A DNA stretch of 64,000 nt from Burkholderia stagnalis. GTDB taxonomy: Bacteria > Pseudomonadota > Gammaproteobacteria > Burkholderiales > Burkholderiaceae. Numbering within the stretch: position 1 is the first letter of the stretch; each line of letters opens with the position of its first letter. A model generated the notes under the pieces. The model was not told the DNA's origin, did no database searches, and worked only from the letters and a program-made list of their open reading frames with translations. Positions 25,350 to 34,516 of the stretch are shown in pieces. The stretch spans positions 248,001 through 312,000 of the forward strand of contig NZ_CADESW010000002.1 in NCBI RefSeq assembly GCF_902830275.1. The letters are read 5' to 3'. The position numbers and the translations under genes are program-made.

Positions 25350-25873
25350 CGCCCGCGCGCCGATGCGTTACGCAGGGTGGCGCGGCGCGCGCCATCATGA
25401 CGAATTCCTGACCAATCAACCGCTTACGCCTCCGCCCCAATTGCGTCAATAGTGGCAATCCTTGACGCATCTTTCCGCAAACCGTGTCTCCCTTGGCGCT
25501 CAAGGCTTTGCCGTCGATCCGGCGGGCTCGCGCGCACCGCCGCGGATCGTGTTGCATGGCAATTTGGCGACATGTGTTAGTCAAACAACGATTTCAATCG
25601 CCACAAAATTGTATTTTTGCTAAATTAGTAACCAAAGTAGCAAAACGAAGTTCGTGAAATGTAGTTTAGCTTCACGACAACAAGGAGACCCCGCGATGCC
25701 GACCCGGCTGCGCGGGCCCGCTCAACGGCAATCCCGTCCGTGTATGCCCGCGTGTCACGCCTGACCGGCCGCGCACGAGGTCTCCCTGGTTATCCCGCTT
25801 TTGCCCGACGCTCGCCGCGCCGGGCATCTCGTGCAGTTCTGGGTTGACTTTTTGACAGGGTATGGAGGAGATG
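25350..25873. promoter_or_regulatory. Porin leader and promoter region with inverted repeats
   Basis: 524 bp before the porin. It contains an unusually AT-rich part (25555-25680). Two perfect inverted repeats lie in it: TTTTGCTA (25615-25622) with TAGCAAAA (25638-25645), and TCGTGAA (25652-25658) with TTCACGA (25671-25677). These are candidate operators or leader hairpins; no gene seen. Confidence 0.55.
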
Positions 25874-26953
25874 ATGAAGAAAGCTTTGGTCGCCGCAGCG
25901 CTGATGGCTGCAGGAGTGGCAGCGCACGCGCAAAGCAGCGTCACGCTGTACGGCCGTCTCGATGCCGGCATCGAGTACATGAACGGGATGCAGAACGGCT
26001 CCCGCTGGCGCGCGGAAAGCGGCGACTGGGGCACGAGCCTGTGGGGCCTGAAGGGCTCCGAGGACATCGGCGGCGGCAACAAGGTGGTCTTCAAGCTCGA
26101 AGGCAGCTTCGACACGATGAGCGGCGCGGGCCCGGGCGCCGGCAGCCTCTGGAATCGCTGGGCGACGATCGGTGTCGCGAACGACAAGTACGGCACGCTG
26201 CTGTTCGGCCGCGAACTGGCGATCGCGAACGGCGTGTGGGACTTCGACCCGTTCGGCCAGTCGGCCTGGTCGACGGCGTCGCTGGTACGCGGCCGCAACT
26301 GGAACAAGACCAGCAACAACATTTCGTATCAGTCGCCGCAGCTCTACGGCTTCGACTTCTACGGCCAGTTCGCGCTGTCGAACTCGACGAGGTTCAACGG
26401 CAACACCGACCCGAAGCAGGATGGCCGGGCTGCGGGCGCACAGATCACCTACACGAACGCGCTGTTCCAGCTGCGCGGCATCTACGACGAAGTGCGTGAC
26501 GCGAACGGCCGGTTCTCCGACGTTTACCGCTACTCGCGCGAATACTTCTTCGGCGCGAACATGTTCCTCGGCCAGTTCAAGCTGCAGGCGGCCTATCAGG
26601 CATCGCGCGCCGACGGCGCGGGCACGCCGGCCGGCAATGTCGGCGTAACGGCCACCGACCAGGTCTGGGGCGGCGTGACGTGGCAAGCCACCCCGGCTGC
26701 CGCGCTGATCGCGGCCGTGTATCACGTGAACACGAACCACGGCGGCGGCAATGCGAACATCTACACGCTCGGCGGCACGTACAACCTGTCGAAGCGCACG
26801 CTGCTCGACTTCCAGGTCGCGACGGCCCGCAACAGCAAGAGCGCGAACTTCGGCCTGAACGCGAACAATGCGGGCACCGACGTCGCGAGCGGCAACCCGC
26901 GGCTCGGCGGCAGCCAGACCGGCTTCTACGCCGGCATCCAGCACCTGTTCTGA
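25874..26953 (+). CDS. Gram-negative general porin (OmpC-like, Porin_4)
   Basis: 359 residues. Signal peptide M-K-K-A-L-V-A-A-A-L ... A-H-A then Q-S-S-V-T-L-Y-G-R-L-D-A-G, the standard N terminus of Burkholderia/Neisseria-type trimeric porins. The strand pattern with W-G-L-K-G-S-E-D-I-G-G-G and the loop-3 region R-E-L-A-I-A-N-G is present, and the protein ends with H-L-F, the C-terminal aromatic needed for outer membrane assembly. Start chosen at 25874 because GGAGG lies five bases before; two earlier in-frame ATGs overlap that site. Monocistronic, with own terminator. Confidence 0.95.
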   Translation: MKKALVAAALMAAGVAAHAQSSVTLYGRLDAGIEYMNGMQNGSRWRAESGDWGTSLWGLKGSEDIGGGNKVVFKLEGSFDTMSGAGPGAGSLWNRWATIGVANDKYGTLLFGRELAIANGVWDFDPFGQSAWSTASLVRGRNWNKTSNNISYQSPQLYGFDFYGQFALSNSTRFNGNTDPKQDGRAAGAQITYTNALFQLRGIYDEVRDANGRFSDVYRYSREYFFGANMFLGQFKLQAAYQASRADGAGTPAGNVGVTATDQVWGGVTWQATPAAALIAAVYHVNTNHGGGNANIYTLGGTYNLSKRTLLDFQVATARNSKSANFGLNANNAGTDVASGNPRLGGSQTGFYAGIQHLF

Positions 26954-27020
26954 TCGGGGCGACCCTCACTCAACAACGCAATTCGATTACGTTTTCCACG
27001 CTGCTGCGAGAGGCGCGTAT

Positions 27021-27056
27021 CGGTGCGGTACCCGGCAGGGTATCGCACCGTTTTTT
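27021..27056 (+). terminator. Rho-independent terminator of the porin gene
   Basis: Stem CGGTGCGGTACCC with GGGTATCGCACCG (one mismatch) around a GGCA-type loop, followed by six T. About 70 bases after the porin stop. Confidence 0.9.
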
Positions 27057-27078
27057 ATGGGTGCGTGCGCAGGCGGCG

Positions 27079-27429
<351 letters not shown>

Positions 27430-27482
27430 TCAATGCTCGTTTGGATGAAAACCCGTGGGCCCGATTCTACGCCGCGCGCGGC

Positions 27483-29180
27483 TCAATCGAGGCGCTCGGT
27501 GAAGCGTGACGTGATGGGGTAGCGCCAGTCGCGGCCGAACGCGCGATGCGTGACGCGGATGCCGATCGGCGCCTGGCGGCGCTTGTATTCGTTGATCTTG
27601 ATGAGCCGGGTGACGCGCGCCACGTCGGCCTCGGCATAGCCGGCCGCGACGATCTCGGCGAGCGGGCGGTCCTCCTCCATGTACATCCGCATGATCGCGT
27701 CGAGCACGTCGTACGGCGGCAGGCTGTCCTGGTCGGTCTGGTTCTCGCGCAGCTCGGCGGACGGCGCGCGCGTCAGGATCCGCTCGGGGATGATGTCGCG
27801 GGTGCCGTAGTCGGCCGCCGCGTTGCGGTAGTGGCAGAGCCGGTAGACGAGCGTCTTCGCGATGTCCTTGATCACCGCGAAGCCGCCGGCCATGTCGCCG
27901 TACAGCGTGCAGTAGCCGACCGCCATCTCGCTCTTGTTGCCGGTCGTCAGCACGATCGAGCCGAACTTGTTCGACAGCGCCATCAGCAGCGTGCCGCGGA
28001 TGCGCGCCTGGATGTTCTCCTCGGTCGCGTCCTCGGCGAGGCCCGCGAAATCGCCCGCGAGCGCCGCGCGGAATGCATCGAACATCGGCGCGATCGCGAT
28101 CTCGTCGTAGCGCACGCCGACGCGCCGCGCCATCTCGGCCGCGTCGGTCGTCGAGATGTCGGCCGTGAAGCGCGACGGCATCATCACCGCGCGCACCCGC
28201 TCGGGGCCGAGCGCGTCGCACGCAATCGCAAGCACCAGCGCGGAATCGACGCCGCCCGACAGGCCGATGATCGCGCCCGGGAAGCCGTTCTTGCCGATGT
28301 AGTCGCGCACGCCCATCACGAGCGCGCGATACACCTGCGCCTCCAGCGGCAGTTCCGGCGCGATCGCGCCGGGCAGCGGCCGCGCGCCGTCGAAGGCGAC
28401 GATCGCGTGCCCTTCCTCGAACTGCGGCATCTTCGCGACCAGCTCGCCCGCGGCGTCGAGCACGAACGAGCCGCCGTCGAACACGAGCTCGTCCTGCGCG
28501 CCGACGAGGTTCACGTACACCATCGGCAGCCCCGTCTCGCGGATGCGCGCGCGCAGGATGTCCATGCGCACCGCTTCCTTGTTCATGTGATACGGGGAGC
28601 CGTTCGGGATCAGCAGCACCTGCGCGCCGGCCGCCTTCGCGATCTGCGCGGCCGACGCGTGCCATGCGTCCTCGCAGATCACCACGCCGTACTTCACGCC
28701 GTTCAGCTCGAACACGAACGGCTCGGCGTCGGTCGCGAAATAGCGCTTCTCGTCGAACACCTCGGCGTTCGGCAGGTCCTGCTTGCGATAGGTGCCGACG
28801 ATCTCGCCGCCGACGATCAGCGACGCCGCGTTGTAGGTATCGGACGGCGGCACGCCGCGCTCGATCGGGCGGTTTGCATTACCATCGACGCCTGGCCCGC
28901 CCGCGTCGCACGCCCGCAACGGATGGCCGACCAGCACCGCGAGCCCGTCGAACGCCTTCAGCTCGGCAGCGAGCTCGGCGAGCGCCGTGGCCGACGCCGC
29001 GTAGAACGCGGGACGCAGCAGCAGGTCTTCGGGCGGATAGCCGGACAGCGCGAGTTCGGGTGCGATCATCAACTGCGCACCATCGTTGTGCGCGGCGCGC
29101 GCGGCCGCGACGATCCGCGCGACATTGCCGGCGAAATCGCCGACGGTGACGTTGATTTGAGCGAGTGCGATACGGGTCAT
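27483..29180 (-). CDS. nadE: Glutamine-dependent NAD+ synthetase
   Basis: 565 residues. N-terminal nitrilase-type glutaminase (P-E-L-A-L-S-G-Y-P with the Glu, K-Q-D-L-P-N with the Lys, V-I-C-E-D-A-W with the Cys nucleophile), C-terminal synthetase with the ATP loop G-L-S-G-G-V-D-S-A-L. It makes NAD from deamido-NAD using glutamine. Starts at the second of two adjacent ATGs (29183 and 29180), giving M-T-R-I-A-L-A-Q. Upstream of glnB. Confidence 0.96.
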   Translation of the reverse strand: MTRIALAQINVTVGDFAGNVARIVAAARAAHNDGAQLMIAPELALSGYPPEDLLLRPAFYAASATALAELAAELKAFDGLAVLVGHPLRACDAGGPGVDGNANRPIERGVPPSDTYNAASLIVGGEIVGTYRKQDLPNAEVFDEKRYFATDAEPFVFELNGVKYGVVICEDAWHASAAQIAKAAGAQVLLIPNGSPYHMNKEAVRMDILRARIRETGLPMVYVNLVGAQDELVFDGGSFVLDAAGELVAKMPQFEEGHAIVAFDGARPLPGAIAPELPLEAQVYRALVMGVRDYIGKNGFPGAIIGLSGGVDSALVLAIACDALGPERVRAVMMPSRFTADISTTDAAEMARRVGVRYDEIAIAPMFDAFRAALAGDFAGLAEDATEENIQARIRGTLLMALSNKFGSIVLTTGNKSEMAVGYCTLYGDMAGGFAVIKDIAKTLVYRLCHYRNAAADYGTRDIIPERILTRAPSAELRENQTDQDSLPPYDVLDAIMRMYMEEDRPLAEIVAAGYAEADVARVTRLIKINEYKRRQAPIGIRVTHRAFGRDWRYPITSRFTERLD

Positions 29181-29298
29181 CATGACGGGATCGGCGCTGC
29201 CACGAGGCGCGCCATGAACGGCTGACGAAATCGTCCCGGGCGCCTGCCGCCGCTGGCGGCGCGCATCCGGCGACATCCAACGGTACGGATTCACACGG

Positions 29299-30477
29299 TT
29301 GAAACACGAACGCATCGATTATCGCACGGGCATCCTGTCGTCCCCGGCCGAGGTGCCGGCCGACGAATGGAACGCGCTGCTCGCCCGCGACCCGCACCCG
29401 ACGCCGTTCCTGCGCCACGAGTTCCTCGACGCGCTGCACGTCGCGCGCTGCGCGGTCGACGACACCGGCTGGTCGCCGCGCTTCGTCACGCTGACCGACG
29501 AGCGCACGGGCCGGCTCGCGGCCGCCACGCCCGTCTACCTGAAGAGCCATTCGTACGGCGAATACGTGTTCGACTGGGCATGGGCCGACGCGTACCAGCG
29601 CAATGGCGTCCCCTACTACCCGAAACTGCTGTGCGCGGTGCCGTTCACGCCGGTGCAGGGCGCGCGGCTGCTCGCCGTCGACGACGCGGCGCGCCGCCGC
29701 CTCGCGGCGACGCTGCTCGCGCTCGCCGAGCAGAGCGACGTGTCGTCGCTGCACGTACTGTTCCCGACCGAGCCCGAGGCGCAGCTGTTCGACTCGATGG
29801 GGATGATGCTGCGTCAGGGCGTGCAGTTCCACTGGGTCAACGACGGCTATCGCAGCTTCGACGATTTCCTCGGCACGCTCGAGCAGAAGAAGCGCAAGAA
29901 CATCCGCGCCGAACGCCGCAAGGTGCGCGACGCGGGCGTGACGTTCCGGCGCCTCACCGGCGACGCGATCGGCGATGCCGACTGGCGCTTCTTCTCGCGC
30001 TGCTACCGGCAGACCTATCGCGAGCACTATTCGAGCCCGTACCTGAACCTCGACTTCTTCCGCGCGATCGGCGCGACGATGCCGGAGAACCTGCTGCTCG
30101 TGATCGCGGAAGCCGACGGCAAGCCGATCGCGAGCGCGCTCGCGGTCTACCAGCGCGACGCGCAGGGCGGCGGCACGCTGTACGGCCGCTACTGGGGCGC
30201 GCTCGAGCACGTGCCGTGCCTGCACTTCGAAACCGCGTACTACCAGCTGCTCGAGTTCTGCATCGACGCGGGGCTCGACACGTTCGAAGGCGGCGCGCAG
30301 GGCGAGCACAAGCTCGCGCGCGGCTTCCTGCCGACCGTCACGCATTCCGCGCACTGGCTCGCGCATCCGGCGTTCTCGGACGCGGTGTCGCGCTTCCTCG
30401 AACGCGAGACGGATCATATCCACGCGTATGTCGACGAGCTGCGCGACCACGATCCGTTCAAGCGCGGCGCGGATTAG
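29299..30477 (+). CDS. GNAT/FemAB-like acetyltransferase family protein (COG3146 type)
   Basis: 392 residues. W-A-W-A-D-A-Y and P-Y-Y-P-K-L near 93-113, Q-K-K-R-K-N-I-R-x-E-R-R-K near 194-206 and F-E-G-G-A-Q-G-E-H-K near 332-341 mark the DUF482/COG3146 peptidogalycan-biosynthesis-like family, whose biochemical role is not established. The open frame begins with TTG at 29299, giving M-K-H-E-R-I-D-Y-R; no ATG with a ribosome site is near, so the start is uncertain by a few residues. Divergent from nadE. Confidence 0.88.
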   Translation: MKHERIDYRTGILSSPAEVPADEWNALLARDPHPTPFLRHEFLDALHVARCAVDDTGWSPRFVTLTDERTGRLAAATPVYLKSHSYGEYVFDWAWADAYQRNGVPYYPKLLCAVPFTPVQGARLLAVDDAARRRLAATLLALAEQSDVSSLHVLFPTEPEAQLFDSMGMMLRQGVQFHWVNDGYRSFDDFLGTLEQKKRKNIRAERRKVRDAGVTFRRLTGDAIGDADWRFFSRCYRQTYREHYSSPYLNLDFFRAIGATMPENLLLVIAEADGKPIASALAVYQRDAQGGGTLYGRYWGALEHVPCLHFETAYYQLLEFCIDAGLDTFEGGAQGEHKLARGFLPTVTHSAHWLAHPAFSDAVSRFLERETDHIHAYVDELRDHDPFKRGAD

Positions 30478-30536
30478 CGCGCGACGCGCGCGTTTTCTGA
30501 GACACTGGCGCCTTCGCCGCATTTCGCTGCCCCGTC

Positions 30537-31307
30537 ATGTCCTGGTTCCTGTATCTGATCGAATGCGCCGACGGCAGCGTCTACACCGGCATCACGACCG
30601 ATGTCGCCGCGCGCTTCGACGAACACGCGGCCGGCAAAGGCGCGCGCTACACGCGCTCGCGCAAGCCGCGCGCGGTGCTCGCGTCGTTCCCGCTCGCCGA
30701 CCGCTCGAGCGCGTCGCGCGCCGAGTATTGGGTCAAGCAGTTGAGCCCGAAGCAGAAGCGCGAGCTGGCCGCGGGCATGCGGACGCTCGAGTCGGTGCTG
30801 CCGGTCGTGGTCGAGGTCGAGGTCGACGCGGGCACGGAGGATGCGGCCGAGACGGCCAGCGGAGCGCGCAAGCGCGCGAACGGCGGCACGCGGGCGGCTG
30901 GAGCGCGTCGCAAGCGGGCCGCGGTTGCGGATGCGATGGCGGAGGACGCGCCTGTCGCCGTGACGGCCGGGACGGACGGTTCGAACGATGTGTTGCCGAA
31001 ACGCGGCCGTACTCCGGCAAAGGCCGCGCCGACACGCGTGAACAAGGCTGCGAAGGCCGCGACGAAAAAGATCGCGGCGCCCGCTGGCGCAGCTGCGGAC
31101 TCGAACGCCGCCGCGCCGAAACGCAGCCGTGCCGCGGCAATCACCTCATCGCCCGTTGCGAGTCCGGCCATCAAGACCAGGCCGACACGTCGGCCGGCAT
31201 CGAAGAAGAACGACGCAGCGAGCCCGGTCGCCACGGCACCATCCCCCGCCTCCGCACCGAAGACGAAGAAAACCGCCCGCACAAAACAAAACCGCGCGGC
31301 CTCCTGA
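30537..31307 (+). CDS. GIY-YIG domain protein with long basic low-complexity tail
   Basis: 256 residues. Residues 2-82 form a GIY-YIG nuclease-like domain of the YhbQ/UPF0213 type: W-F-L-Y-L-I-E-C, then V-Y-T-G-I-T-T-D, R-F-x-x-H, and S-R-A-E-Y-W-V-K-Q-L. The remaining 170 or so residues are Ala, Lys, Pro, Thr and Arg-rich without predicted fold, reminiscent of bacterial histone H1-like tails. Usual family members stop near residue 100. The last codons overlap the terminator of the convergent ppa gene. Confidence 0.88.
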   Translation: MSWFLYLIECADGSVYTGITTDVAARFDEHAAGKGARYTRSRKPRAVLASFPLADRSSASRAEYWVKQLSPKQKRELAAGMRTLESVLPVVVEVEVDAGTEDAAETASGARKRANGGTRAAGARRKRAAVADAMAEDAPVAVTAGTDGSNDVLPKRGRTPAKAAPTRVNKAAKAATKKIAAPAGAAADSNAAAPKRSRAAAITSSPVASPAIKTRPTRRPASKKNDAASPVATAPSPASAPKTKKTARTKQNRAAS

Positions 31308-31323
31308 GGAGACACGCGCGGTT
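31280..31323 (-). terminator. Terminator for ppa, inside the 3' end of the GIY-YIG gene
   Basis: On the minus strand CGCGCGGTT/AACCGCGCG-type 9-bp stem (31315-31323 and 31290-31298) is followed by a T-rich run TTTTGTTTTG. It lies 40 bases after the ppa stop and overlaps the last codons of the convergent gene. Confidence 0.7.
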
Positions 31324-31362
31324 GCGCATCGAACGGACCGGCCGTGTCGGCCGGCGCGCCGC

Positions 31363-31890
31363 TTACTTCTTGTAGTTCGCGGCGCCGTCGGTGATTTCCT
31401 TGTGCGCGGCGTCGATGCCGGCCCAGCCCTCGACCTTCACCCACTTGCCCTTCTCGAGCGCCTTGTACTGCTCGAAGAAGTGCTTGATCTGATCCTTCAG
31501 GTACTCGGGCACGTCGTCGATCGACTTCAGGTTCGCCGTCATCGGGCAGACCTTGTCGTGCGGCACCGCGACCAGCTTCGCGTCGACGCCCGACTCGTCG
31601 GTCATCTGCAGCATGCCCAGCGCGCGCGAACGCACGATCGAGCCGGCCAGCAGCGGGAACGGCGTGATCACCAGCACGTCGACCGGGTCGCCGTCACCCG
31701 ACAGCGTCTGCGGGATGTAGCCGTAGTTCACCGGGTAGCGCATGCCCGTGCCGATGAAGCGGTCGACGACGAGGAGGCCCAGCTCCTTGTCCGCTTCGTA
31801 CTTCACCGGGTCGCTTTGCGCGGGAATCTCGATGATGACGTTGAAATCTTGCGGCAAGTCCTTGCCGGCCGGAACATGGTTGAAGCTCAT
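31363..31890 (-). CDS. ppa: Inorganic pyrophosphatase
   Basis: 175 residues, family I soluble pyrophosphatase. Signature D-G-D-P-V-D-V-L (metal-binding aspartates) near 66-73, E-I-P-x-x-S-x-P-V-K-Y-E near the start, and K-x-W-V-K-V-E-G-W near the C terminus. Hydrolyses PPi to drive biosynthesis. Start M-S-F-N-H-V at 31890, with AGAGAACGCTC before it. Divergent from the aldehyde dehydrogenase operon. Confidence 0.97.
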   Translation of the reverse strand: MSFNHVPAGKDLPQDFNVIIEIPAQSDPVKYEADKELGLLVVDRFIGTGMRYPVNYGYIPQTLSGDGDPVDVLVITPFPLLAGSIVRSRALGMLQMTDESGVDAKLVAVPHDKVCPMTANLKSIDDVPEYLKDQIKHFFEQYKALEKGKWVKVEGWAGIDAAHKEITDGAANYKK

Positions 31891-32171
31891 GAGCGTTCTC
31901 TGTTGGTCGAAGGGAATTCGGGACAGGGCACGCCGCGGGCGACGCGCGCACCGCCGGCATGTCCGGAAAGAATGCGCCATTATAGCCAATCGACCGGTGG
32001 CGTCCGGATGACGAACGGCGCGATAATCGCGCTGATCGTCCGGCCGTCGAACAACACGCAGCATTGCACGGGAGCGGAGCGGGCCCCAGGATGCACGCTC
32101 CGATCAATCGCGAAGCATGGGCAGGCACCGGCGCAGAAGCGCCGCGCCCGCCCGCAGTGACAGGAGCAGGC

Positions 32172-33611
32172 ATGGAAGAGGCGAAGCATTTCATCGCGGG
32201 CGAGTGGACCCTTCCCGCGCAACTGGAAACGATCCCGGTCATCGATCCGTCCGACGGCCAGCCGTTCGCGGCGATCGCGCGCGGCTCCGCCGCCGACGTC
32301 GAGCGCGCGGTGGCCGCGGCCCGCGACGCGTTCTCGGGCGCTTGGGGCGCCGCGAGCGCCGCCGAGCGCGGCCGCGTGCTGCAACGGCTGTCGGCACTCG
32401 TCATGGCCCACCTCGAGGAACTCGCCGCGCTCGAGGCGCGCGACACCGGCAAGCCGCTGCGGCAGGCGCGCGCCGACGCCGCCGCGCTCGCGCGCTACTT
32501 CGAGTTCTACGCGGGCGCCGCCGACAAGCTGCACGGCGAAACCCTCCCCTATCAGGCCGGCTACATGGTGCTGACGGTGCGCGAGCCGCACGGCGTCACC
32601 GGCCACATCGTGCCGTGGAACTACCCGATGCAGATCTTCGGGCGCAGCGTCGGCGCGGCGCTCGCGGCCGGCAACGCGTGCGTCGTCAAGCCGGCCGAGG
32701 ATGCGTGCCTGTCGGTGCTGCGCGTCGCGACGCTGGCCGCCGAAGCGGGGCTGCCGGCCGGCGCGCTCAACATCGTCACCGGCTACGGCCACGAGGCGGG
32801 CGCGGCGCTCGCCCGCCATCCGGACGTCAATCACATCTCGTTTACCGGCTCGCCCGCGACCGGCAAGCTCGTCGCGCAGATGGCCGCGGAGAACCACGTG
32901 CCCGTCACGCTCGAACTCGGCGGCAAGTCGCCGCAGATCGTGTTCGCGGACGCCGATCTCGACGCCGCGCTGCCGGTGCTCGTCAACGCGATCGTGCAGA
33001 ACGGCGGGCAGACCTGCTCGGCCGGCAGCCGCGTGCTGGTCGAGCGCGCGGTGTACGAGCCGCTCGTCGACCGGCTCGCGACCGCGTTCAACGCGCTGAA
33101 GGTCGGCCCGAGCCGCGCGGATCTCGACTGCGGCCCGCTGATCAACGCGAAGCAGCAGCAGCGCGTGTGGGATTTCCTGTCCGACGCGCAGCACGACGGC
33201 ATCCCGATGGCCGCGCACGGCCAGGTCGTGCCGGACGCGCCCGAAACCGGCTTCTACCAGGCGCCCGCCTTGCTGCGCGACGTGCCGCCGACGCACCGGC
33301 TCGCGCAGGAAGAGGTGTTCGGCCCGGTGCTCGCCGCGATGCGCTTCGCCGACGAGGACGAGGCGGTCGCACTCGCGAACGGCACGCCATACGGGCTGGC
33401 CGCGGGCGTGTGGACGCGCGACGGCGCGCGCCAGCTGCGCCTCGCGCGGCGCATCCGCGCGGGCCAGGTGTTCGTCAACAACTACGGCGCGGGCGGCGGC
33501 GTCGAGCTGCCGTTCGGCGGCATCGGCCACTCGGGCCACGGCCGCGAGAAGGGCTTCGAGGCGCTGTACGGCTTCACGGTGCTCAAGACCATCGCGATCC
33601 GGCACGGCTGA
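32172..33611 (+). CDS. Aldehyde dehydrogenase (NAD(P)+)
   Basis: 479 residues. Catalytic Glu in L-E-L-G-G-K-S-P near 249-256 and catalytic Cys in G-Q-T-C-S-A-G near 280-286; cofactor loop F-T-G-S-P-A-T-G-K near 225-233; P-W-N-Y-P near 152-156. Start at 32172 with AGGAG eight bases upstream; the frame is open to 32064 without family similarity. Forms an operon with a short-chain dehydrogenase and an MFS permease, so it probably oxidises an aldehyde made by the SDR from an imported alcohol or sugar acid. Substrate unknown. Confidence 0.93.
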   Translation: MEEAKHFIAGEWTLPAQLETIPVIDPSDGQPFAAIARGSAADVERAVAAARDAFSGAWGAASAAERGRVLQRLSALVMAHLEELAALEARDTGKPLRQARADAAALARYFEFYAGAADKLHGETLPYQAGYMVLTVREPHGVTGHIVPWNYPMQIFGRSVGAALAAGNACVVKPAEDACLSVLRVATLAAEAGLPAGALNIVTGYGHEAGAALARHPDVNHISFTGSPATGKLVAQMAAENHVPVTLELGGKSPQIVFADADLDAALPVLVNAIVQNGGQTCSAGSRVLVERAVYEPLVDRLATAFNALKVGPSRADLDCGPLINAKQQQRVWDFLSDAQHDGIPMAAHGQVVPDAPETGFYQAPALLRDVPPTHRLAQEEVFGPVLAAMRFADEDEAVALANGTPYGLAAGVWTRDGARQLRLARRIRAGQVFVNNYGAGGGVELPFGGIGHSGHGREKGFEALYGFTVLKTIAIRHG

Positions 33612-33678
33612 TTGCGCGGCGGCCGTACACGGCCGCCCGGCGAAACATGACGGCAACCCTCACACAAGGAGACACACC

Positions 33679-34437
33679 ATGCGGTTGAGCGGCAAGACGG
33701 CGATCGTCACGGGCGGCGGCTCGGGCTTCGGCGAAGGCATCGCGAAGACGTACGCACGCGAGGGCGCGAACGTCGTCGTCAACGACCTGAACGGCGCGGC
33801 GGCCGAGCGCGTCGCCAGCGAGATCGCGCTCGCGGGCGGCAAGGCGATCGCGGTGGCCGGCGACGTGTCGAAAGGCGACGACTGGCGCGCGCTGCTCGCC
33901 GCCGCGCTCGACGATTTCCACGCGGTGCAGATCGTCGTCAACAACGCCGGCACCACGCACCGCAACAAGCCCGTGCTGGACGTGACCGAGGCGGAGTTCG
34001 ACCGCGTCTACGCGGTCAACATGAAGAGCCTCTACTGGTGCGTGCAGACGCTCGTGCCGTACTTCCGCGCGCAAGGCGGCGGCGTGTTCGTGAACGTCGC
34101 GTCGACGGCCGGCGTGCGGCCGCGCCCGGGCCTCGTCTGGTACAACAGCACCAAGGGCGCGATGATCACCGCGAGCAAGTCGCTCGCCGCCGAGCTCGGC
34201 GCGGACCGCATCCGCGTGAACTGCATCAACCCGGTGCTCGGAGAGACCGCGCTGATGACCGAGTTCATGGGCTGCGAGGACACCCCGGAAAACCGCCAGC
34301 GCTTTCTCGCGACGATCCCGCTCGGCCGCTTCTCGACGCCGCAGGACATCGCGAACGCGGCGCTCTACCTCGCGTCGGACGAAGCGGAGTTCATCACCGG
34401 CGTGTGCCTCGAGGTCGACGGCGGGCGCTGCATCTAG
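33679..34437 (+). CDS. Short-chain dehydrogenase/reductase
   Basis: 252 residues, classical SDR. Rossmann motif T-G-G-G-S-G-F-G near 11-18, N-N-A-G near 90-93, catalytic Ser in N-V-A-S-T-A-G and Y-N-S-T-K (Tyr about 155, Lys about 159). C-terminal I-T-G-V-x-x-x-V-D-G-G-R. It resembles glucose/galactose dehydrogenase and 3-oxoacyl reductase members. AAGGAG is found before the ATG. 67 bp after the aldehyde dehydrogenase gene. Confidence 0.93.
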   Translation: MRLSGKTAIVTGGGSGFGEGIAKTYAREGANVVVNDLNGAAAERVASEIALAGGKAIAVAGDVSKGDDWRALLAAALDDFHAVQIVVNNAGTTHRNKPVLDVTEAEFDRVYAVNMKSLYWCVQTLVPYFRAQGGGVFVNVASTAGVRPRPGLVWYNSTKGAMITASKSLAAELGADRIRVNCINPVLGETALMTEFMGCEDTPENRQRFLATIPLGRFSTPQDIANAALYLASDEAEFITGVCLEVDGGRCI

Positions 34438-34440
34438 AGC

Positions 34441-34490
34441 CAATTCACGCCAATTCACGCCAATAACGGGCCCTGAACGCACGGGGCCCG
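34441..34490 (+). repeat. Short tandem repeat and hairpin between SDR and MFS genes
   Basis: CAATTCACGC occurs twice in tandem with a third partial copy (34441-34464), directly after the SDR stop. It is followed by a hairpin with arms GGGCCC/GGGCCC flanked by C and G (34468-34490). No T-run follows, so the hairpin may tune expression of the transporter rather than end transcription. Confidence 0.6.
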
Positions 34491-34516
34491 CATCACACGA
34501 ACGACAGGAGACAAAC

